Positions 24,261-34,314 of a stretch of DNA of 64,000 bases are shown in pieces. Position 1 is the stretch's first letter. The number at the start of each line of letters is the position of its first letter. The notes beneath the pieces were generated by a model that was not told where the DNA came from, did not search any database, and saw only the letters and a list, made by a program, of their open reading frames with translations. This DNA is from Burkholderia pyrrocinia. Its GTDB lineage: Bacteria; Pseudomonadota; Gammaproteobacteria; Burkholderiales; Burkholderiaceae. A program made the position numbers and the translations under genes. The stretch spans positions 558,001 through 622,000 of the forward strand of contig NZ_CP070977.1 of assembly GCF_018417535.1 (NCBI RefSeq), given 5' to 3'.

Positions 24261-24788
24261 TTGCTAACCGGTAAGTTTTCGAAACGAGTGATGTGCGCGC
24301 TGACCGTTGCGCTGGCCTTGGGCGCGGCGACGGTGCACGCACAGGACGTCGCCCGCATCGCGGCGGTCAATTCGGATCGGATCCTGCGCGAGTCCGCGCC
24401 CGCGAAAGCGGCGCAGACGAAGCTCGAAGCCGAGTTCGCGAAGCGCGACAAGGATCTGCAGGATCTGGCGGCGCGTCTGAAGTCGATGTCCGATTCGCTC
24501 GACAAGAACGGCACGTCGCTGTCGGCGGCCGATCGCGCGCAGAAGCAGCGCGATCTCGCCCAGCTCGACACCGATTTCCAGCGCAAGCAGCGCGAGTTCC
24601 GCGAAGACCTGAACCAGCGTCGCAATGAGGAGCTGGCGGCCGTGCTGGAGCGGGCGAACAAGGTCATCAAGCAGATCGCCGAGCAGCAGAACTACGACCT
24701 GATCGTGCAGGAAGCCGTGTACGTCAGCCCGCGCATCGACATCACCGACAAGGTGCTCAAGGCGCTCGCGTCCGGCTCGACGAACTGA
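24261..24788 (+). CDS. skp: Periplasmic chaperone Skp/OmpH
   Basis: Holds unfolded outer-membrane proteins in the periplasm. The 175 residues have a signal peptide ([17 protein letters not shown], cleavage near residue 28), a short strand segment ([11 protein letters not shown]) and long charged helices that form the Skp tentacles. A TTG start at 24261 is used, with a GAGGG site 5 nt upstream. An ATG at 24291 (residue 11) would shorten the signal peptide's basic n-region and is less likely. Confidence 0.92.
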   Translation: MLTGKFSKRVMCALTVALALGAATVHAQDVARIAAVNSDRILRESAPAKAAQTKLEAEFAKRDKDLQDLAARLKSMSDSLDKNGTSLSAADRAQKQRDLAQLDTDFQRKQREFREDLNQRRNEELAAVLERANKVIKQIAEQQNYDLIVQEAVYVSPRIDITDKVLKALASGSTN

Positions 24789-24804
24789 ACGGAGCAGACG
24801 ACGA

Positions 24805-25914
24805 ATGGCATTGACGCTTGAGGAACTCGTAAAGCGGTTCGGCGGCGAGATCGCCGGCGACGCACAGTGCAAGGTGAGCGGGCTCGCACCGCTCGACCAG
24901 GCCGGCCCTCAGCAACTCGCGTTCCTCGCGAATCCGAAGTACCTGTCGCAGGTCGAGTCGACCCGCGCGGGCGCGGTGCTGATCGCACCGAAGGATCTCG
25001 AAAAGCTGGGCGCGGCCGCAACTGGCCGGACGGCCGGCCCCCGGATGGCCGGCCCCCGCAATTTCATCGTGACGCCGAATCCGTACGCGTACTTTGCGCG
25101 CGTCGCGCAGTTGTTCATCGACCTGGCCGCGCCGCCGCGCGCCGTCGGCGTACATCCGAGCGCGACGATCGATCCGGCCGCGACAGTCGCCGCGAGCGCG
25201 GTGATCGGCCCGCACGTGACGGTCGAGGCCGGCGCGGTGATCGAGGACGGCGTGCAGCTCGACGCGAACGTCTTCGTCGGCCGCGGCACGAAGATCGGCG
25301 CGGGCTCGCATCTTTATCCGAACGCATCGGTGTACCACGGCTGCAAGGTCGGCCCGCGCGCGATCATCCACTCGGGCGCGGTGATCGGCTCCGACGGCTT
25401 CGGCTTTGCGCCGGATTTCGTCGGCGACGGCGACGCGCGCACCGGCAGCTGGGTCAAGATCCCGCAGGTCGGCGGCGTATCGATCGGCCCGGACGTCGAG
25501 ATCGGCGCAAACACGACGATCGATCGCGGCGCGATGGCGGATACCGTCATCGAGGAAGGCGTGAAGATCGACAACCAGGTGCAGATCGGCCACAACTGCC
25601 GGATCGGCGCCTATACGGTGATCGCCGGCAGCGCGGGCATCGCGGGCAGCACGACGATCGGCCGCCACTGCATGATCGGCGGGGCGGCCGGGATCGCCGG
25701 CCACGTGACGCTCGGCGACTATGTCATCATCACCGCGAAGTCGGGCGTATCGAAGTCGCTGCCGAAAGCCGGCATCTATACCAGCGCGTTTCCGGCCGTC
25801 GACCACGGCGAATGGAACAAGAGCGCCGCGCTCGTGCGCAACCTCGACAAGCTGCGCGACCGTATCAAGGCGCTCGAAGCCACGCTCGCCGCCCAGGGCG
25901 GCACGGACGCCTGA
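24805..25914 (+). CDS. lpxD: UDP-3-O-acylglucosamine N-acyltransferase LpxD
   Basis: Third step of lipid A synthesis: adds a 3-hydroxyacyl chain to the 2-amino group of UDP-3-O-acyl-glucosamine. The 369 residues have an N-terminal uridine-binding domain (to about 110), a left-handed beta-helix of hexapeptide repeats (about 115-320) with the catalytic histidine H263 (QIGHNCRIG), and a C-terminal helix. It is slightly long for the family. Part of the excess is a 15-nt tandem duplication in the N-terminal domain encoding [10 protein letters not shown] (25032-25061). Confidence 0.96.
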   Translation: MALTLEELVKRFGGEIAGDAQCKVSGLAPLDQAGPQQLAFLANPKYLSQVESTRAGAVLIAPKDLEKLGAAATGRTAGPRMAGPRNFIVTPNPYAYFARVAQLFIDLAAPPRAVGVHPSATIDPAATVAASAVIGPHVTVEAGAVIEDGVQLDANVFVGRGTKIGAGSHLYPNASVYHGCKVGPRAIIHSGAVIGSDGFGFAPDFVGDGDARTGSWVKIPQVGGVSIGPDVEIGANTTIDRGAMADTVIEEGVKIDNQVQIGHNCRIGAYTVIAGSAGIAGSTTIGRHCMIGGAAGIAGHVTLGDYVIITAKSGVSKSLPKAGIYTSAFPAVDHGEWNKSAALVRNLDKLRDRIKALEATLAAQGGTDA

Positions 25915-26043
25915 GCGCACCATGCGAGACCACCAACCGGGCACGGCCAGCGCAACCGGCCCGGTTTGCCAGACTGGGCCGCGCGGCGGCCCGCTTCAGC
26001 CTTTGCATCACCACCGCGCAGCCTCTGCGTGAGACGAACCATC

Positions 26044-26511
26044 ATGAGCACTGAAAAAATCAATCTCGACATCCACAAGATCCTCACGCTGCTGCCGCAT
26101 CGCTACCCGATTCTGCTCGTCGATCGCGTGCTCGAACTCGAACCGCACAAAGGGATCAAAGCGCTGAAGAACGTGTCGATCAACGAGCCGTTTTTTCAGG
26201 GGCACTTCCCGAAGCGGCCGGTGATGCCGGGCGTGCTGATCCTCGAGGCGCTCGCGCAGGCCGCGGCGCTGCTGACCTTCGCGGAAGAGCAGCCGAAGGA
26301 TCCGGAAAACACGCTGTACTACTTCGTCGGGATCGACGGCGCGCGCTTCAAGCGCGTGGTCGAACCGGGCGACCAACTGATTCTGAACGTGACGTTCGAA
26401 CGCTACATCCGCGGCATCTGGAAATTCAAGGCGGTGGCTGAAGTGGACGGCAAGGTGGCGGCGGAAGCCGAGCTGATGTGCACGGTCAAGACGACCGACG
26501 CGGCGCCCTGA
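26044..26511 (+). CDS. fabZ: 3-hydroxyacyl-[acyl-carrier-protein] dehydratase FabZ
   Basis: Dehydrates 3-hydroxyacyl-ACP in fatty acid elongation and competes with the lpx enzymes for that substrate, which explains its place in this cluster. The 155-residue hotdog-fold enzyme has the [12 protein letters not shown] motif, catalytic H54 (FQGHFP) and E68 ([10 protein letters not shown]). The ATG at 26044 is the conserved start; upstream sequence in frame is spacer. Confidence 0.97.
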   Translation: MSTEKINLDIHKILTLLPHRYPILLVDRVLELEPHKGIKALKNVSINEPFFQGHFPKRPVMPGVLILEALAQAAALLTFAEEQPKDPENTLYYFVGIDGARFKRVVEPGDQLILNVTFERYIRGIWKFKAVAEVDGKVAAEAELMCTVKTTDAAP

Positions 26512-26569
26512 GCGACGCGGCACGCATGGGCAACGCAACGCGACACATCACATCGAGAGGCAACGGCGC

Positions 26570-27358
26570 ATGACCAGGATTCATCCCACCGCGATTGTCG
26601 AACCGGGCGCGCAGATCGACGAATCGGTCGAGATCGGCCCGTACGCGATCGTCGGCCCGCATGTCACGATCGGCGCGCGCACGACGATCGGCTCGCACAG
26701 CGTGATCGAAGGCCATACGACGCTCGGCGAGGACAACCGCATCGGCCATTACGCATCGGTCGGCGGCCGCCCTCAGGACATGAAGTACAAGGACGAGCCG
26801 ACGAAGCTCGTGATCGGCAGCCGCAACACGATCCGCGAATTCACGACGATCCACACGGGCACCGTGCAGGACGTCGGCGTAACGACGCTCGGCGACGACA
26901 ACTGGATCATGGCCTACGTGCACATCGGCCATGACTGCAGCGTCGGCAACCACGTGATCCTGTCGAGCAACGCGCAGATGGCCGGTCACGTCGAGATCGG
27001 CGACTGGGCGATCGTCGGCGGGATGTCTGGGGTTCACCAGTTCGTGCGCATCGGCGCGCACGCGATGCTGGGCGGCGCGTCGGCGCTCGTGCAGGACATT
27101 CCGCCGTTCGTGATCGCGGCAGGCAACAAGGCCGAGCCGCACGGGATCAACGTCGAAGGGCTGCGCCGGCGCGGCTTCTCGGCCGACGCGATCTCGGCGT
27201 TGCGCAGCGCGTACCGGCTGCTGTACAAGAACGGTCTGTCGTTCGAGGAAGCGAAGGTGCAGTTGCGCGAACTGGCGGAGGCGGGCGGCGACGGCGATGC
27301 GCCGGTGAAGGCGCTCGTCGAGTTCATCGACGCGTCGCAACGCGGCATCATCCGCTAA
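26570..27358 (+). CDS. lpxA: UDP-N-acetylglucosamine O-acyltransferase LpxA
   Basis: First step of lipid A synthesis: transfers a 3-hydroxyacyl chain from ACP to UDP-GlcNAc. The 262 residues form a hexapeptide-repeat beta-helix (about 1-185) with the catalytic histidine H121 ([10 protein letters not shown], equal to E. coli H125) and a C-terminal helical domain. It starts 58 nt after fabZ and ends 3 nt before lpxB. Confidence 0.97.
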   Translation: MTRIHPTAIVEPGAQIDESVEIGPYAIVGPHVTIGARTTIGSHSVIEGHTTLGEDNRIGHYASVGGRPQDMKYKDEPTKLVIGSRNTIREFTTIHTGTVQDVGVTTLGDDNWIMAYVHIGHDCSVGNHVILSSNAQMAGHVEIGDWAIVGGMSGVHQFVRIGAHAMLGGASALVQDIPPFVIAAGNKAEPHGINVEGLRRRGFSADAISALRSAYRLLYKNGLSFEEAKVQLRELAEAGGDGDAPVKALVEFIDASQRGIIR

Positions 27359-27361
27359 GCG

Positions 27362-28531
27362 ATGCCGCTTCCGACCAATCAGCTCCGGCTCGCGATGGTG
27401 GCCGGCGAGCCGTCGGGCGACCTGCTCGCGGCGTCGCTGCTCGGCGGGCTGCGCGAGCGGCTGCCCGAATCGGCCCAGTACTACGGGATCGGCGGGCCGC
27501 GGATGATCGCGCAGGGGTTCGACTCGCACTGGCAGATGGACAAGCTGACCGTGCGCGGCTATGTCGAGGCGCTGGGCCAGATTCCCGAGATCCTGCGGAT
27601 TCGCGGCGAGTTGAAGCGCCAGTTGCTCGCGGAGCGACCGGACGCGTTCATCGGCATCGATGCGCCCGACTTCAACTTCAACGTCGAACAGGCCGCGCGC
27701 GACGCGGGCATCCCGTCGATCCACTTCGTGTGCCCGTCGATCTGGGCATGGCGCGGCGGCCGGATCAAGAAGATCGCCAAGTCCGTCGACCACATGCTGT
27801 GCCTGTTCCCGTTCGAGCCCGCGATTCTCGACAAGGCAGGCGTCGCATCGACCTACGTCGGCCATCCGCTGGCCGACGAGATCCCGCTCGAGCCCGACAC
27901 GCACGGCGCGCGCATCGCGCTGGGCCTGCCCGCAGACGGCCCCGTGATTGCGGTGCTGCCGGGCAGCCGGCGCTCGGAGATCGCGCTGATCGGCCCGACG
28001 TTCTTCGCGGCGATGGCGCTGATGCAGCAACGCGAGCCCGGTGTGCGGTTCGTGATGCCGGCGGCGACACCCGCGCTGCGCGAACTGCTGCAGCCGCTCG
28101 TCGACGCGCATCCGCAGCTCGCGCTGACGATCACCGACGGCCGCTCGCAGGTCGCGATGACGGCCGCCGACGCGATCCTCGTGAAGAGCGGCACCGTCAC
28201 GCTGGAAGCCGCGCTGCTGAAGAAGCCGATGGTGATCTCGTACAAGGTGCCCTGGCTGACCGGGCAGATCATGCGCCGGCAGGGTTACCTGCCGTATGTC
28301 GGCTTGCCGAACATCCTGGCGGGGCGCTTCGTCGTGCCCGAGCTGCTGCAGCATTTCGCGACGCCCGAGGCGCTCGCCGATGCGACGCTCACGCAGTTGC
28401 GCGACGACGCGAATCGCCGCACGCTCACCGAAGTATTTACCGAAATGCATCTTTCGCTGCGGCAGAACACGGCCGCGAAGGCGGCCGAAGCGGTCGTGCG
28501 CGTGCTCGAACAACGCAAGGGGCGCGCATGA
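27362..28531 (+). CDS. lpxB: Lipid-A-disaccharide synthase LpxB
   Basis: GT-B-like glycosyltransferase that joins UDP-2,3-diacylglucosamine and lipid X into the lipid A disaccharide at the inner membrane. The 389 residues include the start motif MVAGEPSGD, the [15 protein letters not shown] segment and the C-terminal [18 protein letters not shown] nucleotide-binding region. The stop overlaps the rnhB start by 4 nt (ATGA). Confidence 0.97.
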   Translation: MPLPTNQLRLAMVAGEPSGDLLAASLLGGLRERLPESAQYYGIGGPRMIAQGFDSHWQMDKLTVRGYVEALGQIPEILRIRGELKRQLLAERPDAFIGIDAPDFNFNVEQAARDAGIPSIHFVCPSIWAWRGGRIKKIAKSVDHMLCLFPFEPAILDKAGVASTYVGHPLADEIPLEPDTHGARIALGLPADGPVIAVLPGSRRSEIALIGPTFFAAMALMQQREPGVRFVMPAATPALRELLQPLVDAHPQLALTITDGRSQVAMTAADAILVKSGTVTLEAALLKKPMVISYKVPWLTGQIMRRQGYLPYVGLPNILAGRFVVPELLQHFATPEALADATLTQLRDDANRRTLTEVFTEMHLSLRQNTAAKAAEAVVRVLEQRKGRA

Positions 28532-29172
28532 CGGCAGTACGCGCATCGCGCCGCCGCGCGTCGAGCGACGTGCAGGGCGGCTTCGACTTCAGCCGGCCCG
28601 ACGAGATCGTCTGCGGCGTCGACGAAGCCGGCCGCGGCCCGCTCGCGGGGCCGGTGGTGGCCGCCGCGGTGATCCTCGATCCGGCGCAGCCGATCGACGG
28701 GCTCGACGATTCGAAGGCGCTGTCCGCGAAGAAGCGCGACGCGCTGTACGACCTGATCGTCGCGCGTTCGCGCGCGTATTGCGTTGCGTCGGCAAGCGTC
28801 GACGAAATCGATACGCTGAACATCCTGCACGCGACGATGCTTGCGATGAAGCGGGCCGTCGAGGGCCTGTCGGTGCTGCCGACGCTCGCGCAGATCGACG
28901 GCAACCGCTGCCCGACGCTGACGGTGCGTGCCGAGGCGATCGTCAGCGGCGATGCGCTCGTGCCGAGCATCTCGGCCGCGTCGATCCTCGCGAAGGTTAC
29001 GCGCGACCGCATGCTCGTCGACCTGCACGAACGCTTCCCGGTGTACGGATTCAACGTGCATGCGGGCTACGGCACCGCGAAACACCTTGCCGCGCTGCGC
29101 GAGCACGGCCCGTGCGAAGCGCACCGGCGCACGTTCGCACCGGTTCGCGCCGCACTTGACCTGATTCGATGA
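28528..29172 (+). CDS. rnhB: Ribonuclease HII
   Basis: Cleaves RNA in RNA-DNA hybrids and removes misincorporated ribonucleotides. The 214 residues contain the RNase HII signature [15 protein letters not shown] with catalytic D32 and E33, a later [15 protein letters not shown] segment and the GYGTAKH motif. It overlaps lpxB upstream and the RNA methyltransferase downstream, each by 4 nt. Confidence 0.96.
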   Translation: MTAVRASRRRASSDVQGGFDFSRPDEIVCGVDEAGRGPLAGPVVAAAVILDPAQPIDGLDDSKALSAKKRDALYDLIVARSRAYCVASASVDEIDTLNILHATMLAMKRAVEGLSVLPTLAQIDGNRCPTLTVRAEAIVSGDALVPSISAASILAKVTRDRMLVDLHERFPVYGFNVHAGYGTAKHLAALREHGPCEAHRRTFAPVRAALDLIR

Positions 29173-29951
29173 AAAGCATTACTTCCCGCGACAACCCGCT
29201 GTACAAGCGCCTGAAAGCGCTCGCGGGGTCGACGTCCCATCAGCGCCGCGGCGGCCAGGCGCTGCTCGAAGGATTCCATCTCGCGAGCGCGTACCTCGAT
29301 ACGGGCGCGACGCCCGAACTGTGCGTGGCGACCGAAGGCGCGCTCGGCCACGCAGAGGCGCAGGCGATCGTCGCGCGCGTCGATGCGCAGCGCGTCGTCA
29401 CGCTGCCGGACGCACTGTTCGGCCAGTTGTCGAACGTCGTCAACGGCGTCGGTTTCCTGTTGCTCGTCGACCGGCCGGCGCAACCGCTGCCTGAGCGCGT
29501 GACGCACACGTCGGTCGTGCTCGACGGCGTGCAGGACGCCGGCAACGTCGGCTCGATCCTGCGCAGCGCCGCGGCCGCCGGCGTGCACCACGTGTTCTGT
29601 GCGCCGGGTACGGCCTACGCGTGGTCGTCGAAGGTGCTGCGTTCGGGCATGGGCGCGCATTTCCTGCTGTCGATCCACGAGGACGTCGACGCCGCGACGC
29701 TCGCCGAACGCCTCGACGTGCCAGTCGCGCTGACCGATTCGCACGGTGCGCAGGCGCTCTACGACTGCGACCTGTCGGGGCCCGTCGCATGGGTGTTCGG
29801 CAACGAGGGCGCCGGCGTATCGGCGTTCTGGCGCGACGCCGCCACGCATCGCGTGACGATTCCACAGCCGGGCGGGATGGAGTCGCTGAACGTCGCGGCC
29901 GCCGCCGCGGTATGCCTGTTCGAACAGGTGCGACAGCAGCGGCCCGCATGA
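29169..29951 (+). CDS. TrmH/SpoU-family RNA 2'-O-methyltransferase
   Basis: SPOUT-class methyltransferase that probably methylates a ribose 2'-O of rRNA or tRNA with S-adenosylmethionine. The 260 residues have a substrate-binding N-terminal domain ([14 protein letters not shown]) and the knotted catalytic domain with motif 1 ([17 protein letters not shown]), motif 2 (FGNEGAGVS) and motif 3 ([16 protein letters not shown]). This fits the TrmH group; the specific target (RlmB-like or other) cannot be settled. It is the last gene of the long cluster and is followed by a terminator. Confidence 0.88.
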   Translation: MKSITSRDNPLYKRLKALAGSTSHQRRGGQALLEGFHLASAYLDTGATPELCVATEGALGHAEAQAIVARVDAQRVVTLPDALFGQLSNVVNGVGFLLLVDRPAQPLPERVTHTSVVLDGVQDAGNVGSILRSAAAAGVHHVFCAPGTAYAWSSKVLRSGMGAHFLLSIHEDVDAATLAERLDVPVALTDSHGAQALYDCDLSGPVAWVFGNEGAGVSAFWRDAATHRVTIPQPGGMESLNVAAAAAVCLFEQVRQQRPA

Positions 29952-29980
29952 CGCCGCACGCGGGCATTCCCCGCACTACG

Positions 29981-30011
29981 AAAAAAGGCCGCGTTCGACG
30001 CGGCCTTTTTG
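29981..30011. terminator. Bidirectional terminator between the RNA methyltransferase gene and ppsR
   Basis: A 12-bp stem (AAAAAGGCCGCG with CGCGGCCTTTTT) with a 5-nt loop lies between convergent genes, with A-tract and T-tract on either side so that it works in both directions. Confidence 0.85.
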
Positions 30012-30050
30012 TTTCCGGCGGCGGCCAGGTGGCCGCAAGCGCGCAGGCGC

Positions 30051-30866
30051 TCAGTACGACTGCCGGTCGAGACGGATTTCCTGCAGGATCGTCGTCGCGA
30101 TTTCCTCGATCGACTTGTGCGTCGACGACAGCCACTTGATCCCTTCGCGGCGCATCATCGCTTCGGCCTCGTTGATCTCGTAGCGGCAGTTCTCGGGCGC
30201 CGCGTACTTGCTGCCCGGCCGCCGCTCGTTGCGGATCTCGGACAGGCGCTGCGGGTCGATCGACAGCCCGAACAGCTTTTCACGGTGCGCGGAGAGCGCC
30301 GACGGCAGCTTGCCGCGTTCGAAGTCTTCCGGAATCAGCGGATAGTTCGCGGCCTTCACGCCGTACTGCATCGCGAGATACAGGCTCGTCGGCGTCTTGC
30401 CGCTGCGCGACACGCCGACGAGGATCACGTCGGCTTCCGACAGGTTGCGGTTCGACTGGCCGTCGTCGTGCGCGAGCGAGAAGTTGATCGCCTCGATCCG
30501 CGTCTTGTATTCCTCGGTGTCCGCGTTCTGGTGGCCGCGGCCCATTGCGTGGCTCGACTTGAGCTCCAGCTCCTGCTCGAGCGGCTCGACGAAGCGCTGG
30601 AACATGTCGAGCACGAGCGCGTTCGAGCGCTTGACGATGTCGTTCGATTCGCTGTCGACGAGCGTCGTGAACACGATCGCGCGGCGGCCGTCGTGCACGG
30701 CGGCCTCGTTGATCTTCTCGACGGTCGCATAGGCCTTGTCGAGCGAGTCGACGAACGGCAAGCGCACGAGACGGAATTTCTGGTCGAACTGGGAGAGGAT
30801 CGAATGCGCGAAGGTTTCGGCAGTGATCCCGGTGCCGTCGGAGACGATGAATACGGTAGGCAGCAT
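30051..30866 (-). CDS. ppsR: PEP synthase regulatory protein (bifunctional kinase/pyrophosphorylase)
   Basis: DUF299-family enzyme that inactivates PEP synthase by ADP-dependent threonine phosphorylation and reactivates it by phosphate-dependent phosphorolysis. The 271 residues start with FIVSDGTGITAE and contain the P-loop-like GVSRSGKTPTSLYLA and the C-terminal YEINEAEAMMRREGI. The ATG at 30866 gives the normal length; the frame runs further upstream without conserved sequence. It is divergent from its target gene ppsA. Confidence 0.95.
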   Translation of the reverse strand: MLPTVFIVSDGTGITAETFAHSILSQFDQKFRLVRLPFVDSLDKAYATVEKINEAAVHDGRRAIVFTTLVDSESNDIVKRSNALVLDMFQRFVEPLEQELELKSSHAMGRGHQNADTEEYKTRIEAINFSLAHDDGQSNRNLSEADVILVGVSRSGKTPTSLYLAMQYGVKAANYPLIPEDFERGKLPSALSAHREKLFGLSIDPQRLSEIRNERRPGSKYAAPENCRYEINEAEAMMRREGIKWLSSTHKSIEEIATTILQEIRLDRQSY

Positions 30867-31243
30867 GAATCTGGGTGTCGAACGTGAAGGGCAGTTGCGC
30901 GGGGCGGCTGGAGGTTCGCCTCCAGACGCAGTGACAAGGTCGCGCCACATCCGGCAGCCGGCACGGTAGAATAGCGGCAACCTGTTGGATAAGCAATTGT
31001 GGGGGCAGGGTGCGAACGGCGCCCGTGGCTTGGCCGCTCGATTCAAAAATTCCCGGCAAGTTTGGCGATTTGTCTGCAAATATCGCCCTTCTGCCGGGAT
31101 TTTTGCAAATCGGGTCGGAAGATTTGCCGCCGCTGCGATTGTTTATCTAACAGGTTGCGCAAGACGCGCCGCGCCTTTTTGCAAGCGCCCGCGTCCGAGC
31201 CCACTTGCGCAATCGAGCATTTTTTTCACACTTAGGGGCTTGT
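30867..31243. other. 377-nt divergent intergenic region between ppsR and ppsA
   Basis: No gene is visible. It carries the ppsR promoter. The ppsA-proximal half is A/T-richer, with several TTTGCAAAT-like stretches, but no pair of hexamers convincing enough to call the ppsA promoter. Confidence 0.7.
30968..30996 (-). promoter_or_regulatory. Promoter of ppsR
   Basis: Read leftward: TTGCTT (-35), 17-nt spacer, TATTCT (-10), about 100 nt upstream of the ppsR start. Good match and ideal spacing for a sigma-70 promoter. Confidence 0.6.
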
Positions 31244-33643
31244 ATGACTAACGCAGCAAACGTCGCAAAGGACCAGGCGTATGTAATTCCGTTCGAGCAG
31301 TTGAGGATGACCGATGTGGAGATCGTCGGCGGCAAGAATGCGTCGCTCGGCGAAATGATCAGCCAGCTTTCCGAAGCAGGCGTTCGCGTACCCACCGGTT
31401 TCGCCACGACCGCGCTTGCGTTCCGCGATTTCCTCACGCACAACGACCTTACCGATCGCATCGCCAAGCGTCTCGAGTCGCTCGACATCGACGACGTGAA
31501 GGCGCTCGCCGAAGCCGGTGCCGAAATCCGCAAGTGGATCGTCGACGCGCCGATGCAGGCGCGCCTCGAGCAGGAAATCCGCGCGCAGTTCGAAGTCCTG
31601 AAGAACGGCTCGCCGGGCGAGCTGTCGTTCGCCGTGCGTTCGTCCGCGACCGCGGAAGACCTGCCCGACGCATCGTTCGCCGGCCAGCAGGAGTCGTACC
31701 TGAACGTCGTCGGCATCGAGGACGTGCTCGACCGCATGAAGCACGTGTTCGCGTCGTTGTATAACGACCGCGCGATCTCGTACCGCGTGCACAAGGGCTT
31801 CACGCACGCCGAGGTCGCCCTGTCGGCCGGCGTGCAGCGCATGGTTCGCTCGGACGTCGGCGCCGCCGGCGTGATGTTCACGATCGACACCGAATCGGGC
31901 TTCAAGGACGCCGTGTTCATCACGTCGAGCTATGGCCTGGGCGAAACCGTCGTGCAGGGCGCGGTGAACCCGGACGAGTTCTATGTGTTCAAGACGACGC
32001 TCGCGCAGGACAAGTACCCGATCATCCGCCGCTCGATCGGCTCGAAGCTGATCAAGATGGAATTCACGCAGCCGGGCGAGCCGGGCCGCGTGAAGACGGT
32101 CGACGTGTCGCACGAGCAGCGCAACCGCTACTCGATCACCGACGAGGACGTGATCGAGCTGGCGAAGTACGCGGTCATCATCGAGAAGCACTACCAGCGT
32201 CCGATGGACATCGAGTGGGGCAAGGACGGCCGCGACGGCAAGATCTTCATCCTGCAGGCTCGCCCGGAAACGGTGAAGAGCCAGGCGACCGGCAAGGCCG
32301 AGCAGCGCTTCAAGCTGAAGGGCCAGTCGCAGGTTCTCGCGACGGGCCGCGCGATCGGCCAGAAGATCGGCGCGGGCCCCGTGCGCGTGATCCAGGATCC
32401 GTCGGAAATGGAACGCGTGCAGCCGGGCGACGTGCTGGTTGCCGACATGACCGACCCGAACTGGGAGCCGGTGATGAAGCGTGCAGCCGCGATCGTCACG
32501 AACCGTGGCGGCCGGACCTGCCACGCGGCGATCATCGCGCGTGAGCTCGGCGTGCCGGCGGTCGTCGGCTGCGGCGACGCAACCGACGTGCTGAAGGACG
32601 GCGCGCTCGTCACCGTGTCGTGCGCGGAAGGCGACGAAGGCAAGATCTACGACGGCCTGCTCGAGACGGAAGTCACGGAAGTGCAGCGCGGCGAACTGCC
32701 GGAAATCCCGGTCAAGATCATGATGAACGTCGGCAACCCGCAACTCGCGTTCGACTTCTCGCAACTGCCGAACGCCGGTGTGGGGCTCGCGCGTCTCGAG
32801 TTCATCATCAACAACAACATCGGCGTACATCCGAAGGCGATTCTCGAGTACCCGAACATCGACCAGGACCTGAAGAAGGCCGTCGAGAGCGTCGCGCGCG
32901 GTCACGCGTCGCCGCGTCAGTTCTACGTCGACAAGCTGACGGAAGGTGTCGCGACGATCGCCGCTGCGTTCTATCCGAAGCCCGTGATCGTGCGTCTGTC
33001 CGACTTCAAGTCGAACGAGTACAAGAAGCTGATCGGCGGTTCGCGCTACGAGCCGGACGAGGAAAACCCGATGCTGGGCTTCCGCGGCGCGTCGCGCTAC
33101 ATCGCCGAAGACTTCGCGCCGGCGTTCGAGATGGAGTGCCGAGCACTGAAGCGCGTGCGCGACGAGATGGGCCTGACCAACGTCGAGATCATGGTGCCGT
33201 TCGTGCGTACCGTGAAGCAGGCGGAGCGTGTTGTCGGCCTGCTCGAGAAGTTCGGCCTGAAGCGCGGCGAAAACGGCCTGCGCCTCGTGATGATGTGCGA
33301 AGTCCCGACCAATGCGATCCTCGCCGAAGAGTTCCTGGAGCACTTCGACGGTTTCTCGATCGGCTCGAACGACCTCACGCAGCTCACGCTCGGCCTCGAC
33401 CGCGACTCGGGCATGGAACTGCTGGCAGTCGACTTCGACGAACGCGACCCGGCCGTCAAGTTCCTGCTGAAGCGCGCGATCGATACCTGCCTCAGGATGG
33501 GCAAGTACGTCGGCATCTGCGGCCAGGGCCCGTCCGATCATCCGGACTTCGCGCAATGGCTGACCGACGAAGGCATCGTGTCGATCTCGCTGAACCCGGA
33601 CACGATCATCGAAACGTGGCAGGCGCTGGCCAACCGGAAGTAA
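31244..33643 (+). CDS. ppsA: Phosphoenolpyruvate synthase
   Basis: Converts pyruvate and ATP to PEP, AMP and phosphate in gluconeogenesis. The 799 residues have the N-terminal ATP-binding domain ([29 protein letters not shown]), the swivelling phosphohistidine domain with H427 ([15 protein letters not shown]) and the C-terminal TIM barrel with the [13 protein letters not shown] motif and catalytic C759 (GICGQGPSD). The threonine next to the histidine region (GRTCH) is the known target of PpsR, encoded divergently. A terminator follows the gene. Confidence 0.97.
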   Translation: MTNAANVAKDQAYVIPFEQLRMTDVEIVGGKNASLGEMISQLSEAGVRVPTGFATTALAFRDFLTHNDLTDRIAKRLESLDIDDVKALAEAGAEIRKWIVDAPMQARLEQEIRAQFEVLKNGSPGELSFAVRSSATAEDLPDASFAGQQESYLNVVGIEDVLDRMKHVFASLYNDRAISYRVHKGFTHAEVALSAGVQRMVRSDVGAAGVMFTIDTESGFKDAVFITSSYGLGETVVQGAVNPDEFYVFKTTLAQDKYPIIRRSIGSKLIKMEFTQPGEPGRVKTVDVSHEQRNRYSITDEDVIELAKYAVIIEKHYQRPMDIEWGKDGRDGKIFILQARPETVKSQATGKAEQRFKLKGQSQVLATGRAIGQKIGAGPVRVIQDPSEMERVQPGDVLVADMTDPNWEPVMKRAAAIVTNRGGRTCHAAIIARELGVPAVVGCGDATDVLKDGALVTVSCAEGDEGKIYDGLLETEVTEVQRGELPEIPVKIMMNVGNPQLAFDFSQLPNAGVGLARLEFIINNNIGVHPKAILEYPNIDQDLKKAVESVARGHASPRQFYVDKLTEGVATIAAAFYPKPVIVRLSDFKSNEYKKLIGGSRYEPDEENPMLGFRGASRYIAEDFAPAFEMECRALKRVRDEMGLTNVEIMVPFVRTVKQAERVVGLLEKFGLKRGENGLRLVMMCEVPTNAILAEEFLEHFDGFSIGSNDLTQLTLGLDRDSGMELLAVDFDERDPAVKFLLKRAIDTCLRMGKYVGICGQGPSDHPDFAQWLTDEGIVSISLNPDTIIETWQALANRK

Positions 33644-33720
33644 CGGCCGGTAACGTCCCTTCGGCGAAAGGGCGGCACCGCCGTGCTTTCGTTGAAGGCA
33701 AAATGCAAGGTTCATGCTAT

Positions 33721-33751
33721 AAACACCCCGGTAGGCGCCGGGGTGTTTTTG
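33721..33751 (+). terminator. Terminator of ppsA
   Basis: An 11-bp stem (AAACACCCCGG with CCGGGGTGTTT) with a 6-nt loop is followed by a T-rich run. Confidence 0.85.
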
Positions 33752-33768
33752 TTTGTCGGGACGCGCCG

Positions 33769-33831
33769 GGCCGCCCCAAGCGTGCCGACCGCCCCCTCGG
33801 GGGGCAGTGAACGAAGTGAGCGTGGGGGCGT
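33769..33831. repeat. Probable dispersed intergenic repeat with a CCCCC...GGGGG core
   Basis: The segment holds a GCCCCCTCGGGGGGC dyad followed by AGTGAACGAAGTGAGCGTGGGGG, lying between the ppsA terminator and nfeD. Similar sequences recur between genes in many Burkholderia and related genomes as remembered; only one copy is in this window, so the repeat status cannot be shown here. Confidence 0.4.
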
Positions 33832-33846
33832 TTTCTGGAGACCACA

Positions 33847-34281
33847 ATGATGTCGGGGCATCTGTTCTGGTGGGGCGCAGTGGGCGTGCTGGTCGTGGCC
33901 GAGTTGCTGACGGGCACGTTCTATCTGCTGATGATCGCGCTCGGCTTTATCGCGGGCGGGTTGCTGCAGCTGGCCGGGTTCGCGCCGCACGTGCAGTTCG
34001 GCGCGGCGGCCGTGGTCGCGATCGTCGCGATGATCGCGCTGCGCCGTTCGGGGCTCGGCCGCAAGCAGAAGCGCGACACGTCGACGAATCCCGACGTCAA
34101 TCTCGATATCGGCGCGACCGTCACGGTCGATGCGTGGCGTGACGGCCGCGCGCGCGTGCAGTATCGCGGCGCCGACTGGGACGTCGAACTCGCGAACGGC
34201 GAACGCGACGATGCGCACGTGTATCAGGTGAGCGCCGTGCGCGGCAACTGTCTCGTGGTCGTCGCGAAACCCGCGGGCTGA
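33847..34281 (+). CDS. NfeD-family membrane protein
   Basis: Short NfeD-type protein (144 residues): three to four hydrophobic helices in the first 75 residues (FWWGAVGVLVVAELLTG) followed by a soluble OB-fold-like domain (about 85-140; VNLDIGATVTVDAW). NfeD proteins are encoded beside SPFH proteins and are thought to work with them in membrane microdomain quality control. Here the SPFH gene starts 33 nt downstream. The ATG at 33847 is preceded by GGAG; a second in-frame ATG follows directly. Confidence 0.88.
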   Translation: MMSGHLFWWGAVGVLVVAELLTGTFYLLMIALGFIAGGLLQLAGFAPHVQFGAAAVVAIVAMIALRRSGLGRKQKRDTSTNPDVNLDIGATVTVDAWRDGRARVQYRGADWDVELANGERDDAHVYQVSAVRGNCLVVVAKPAG

Positions 34282-34314
34282 TCGTCCACTGATATAACAA
34301 GGAGGGAACGCTTC

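Noticed and set aside
21860..24670. 936-codon leftward open frame opposite bamA and skp
   Set aside because: Composition is Arg/Ala/Asp-biased noise; bamA and skp are certain on the other strand.
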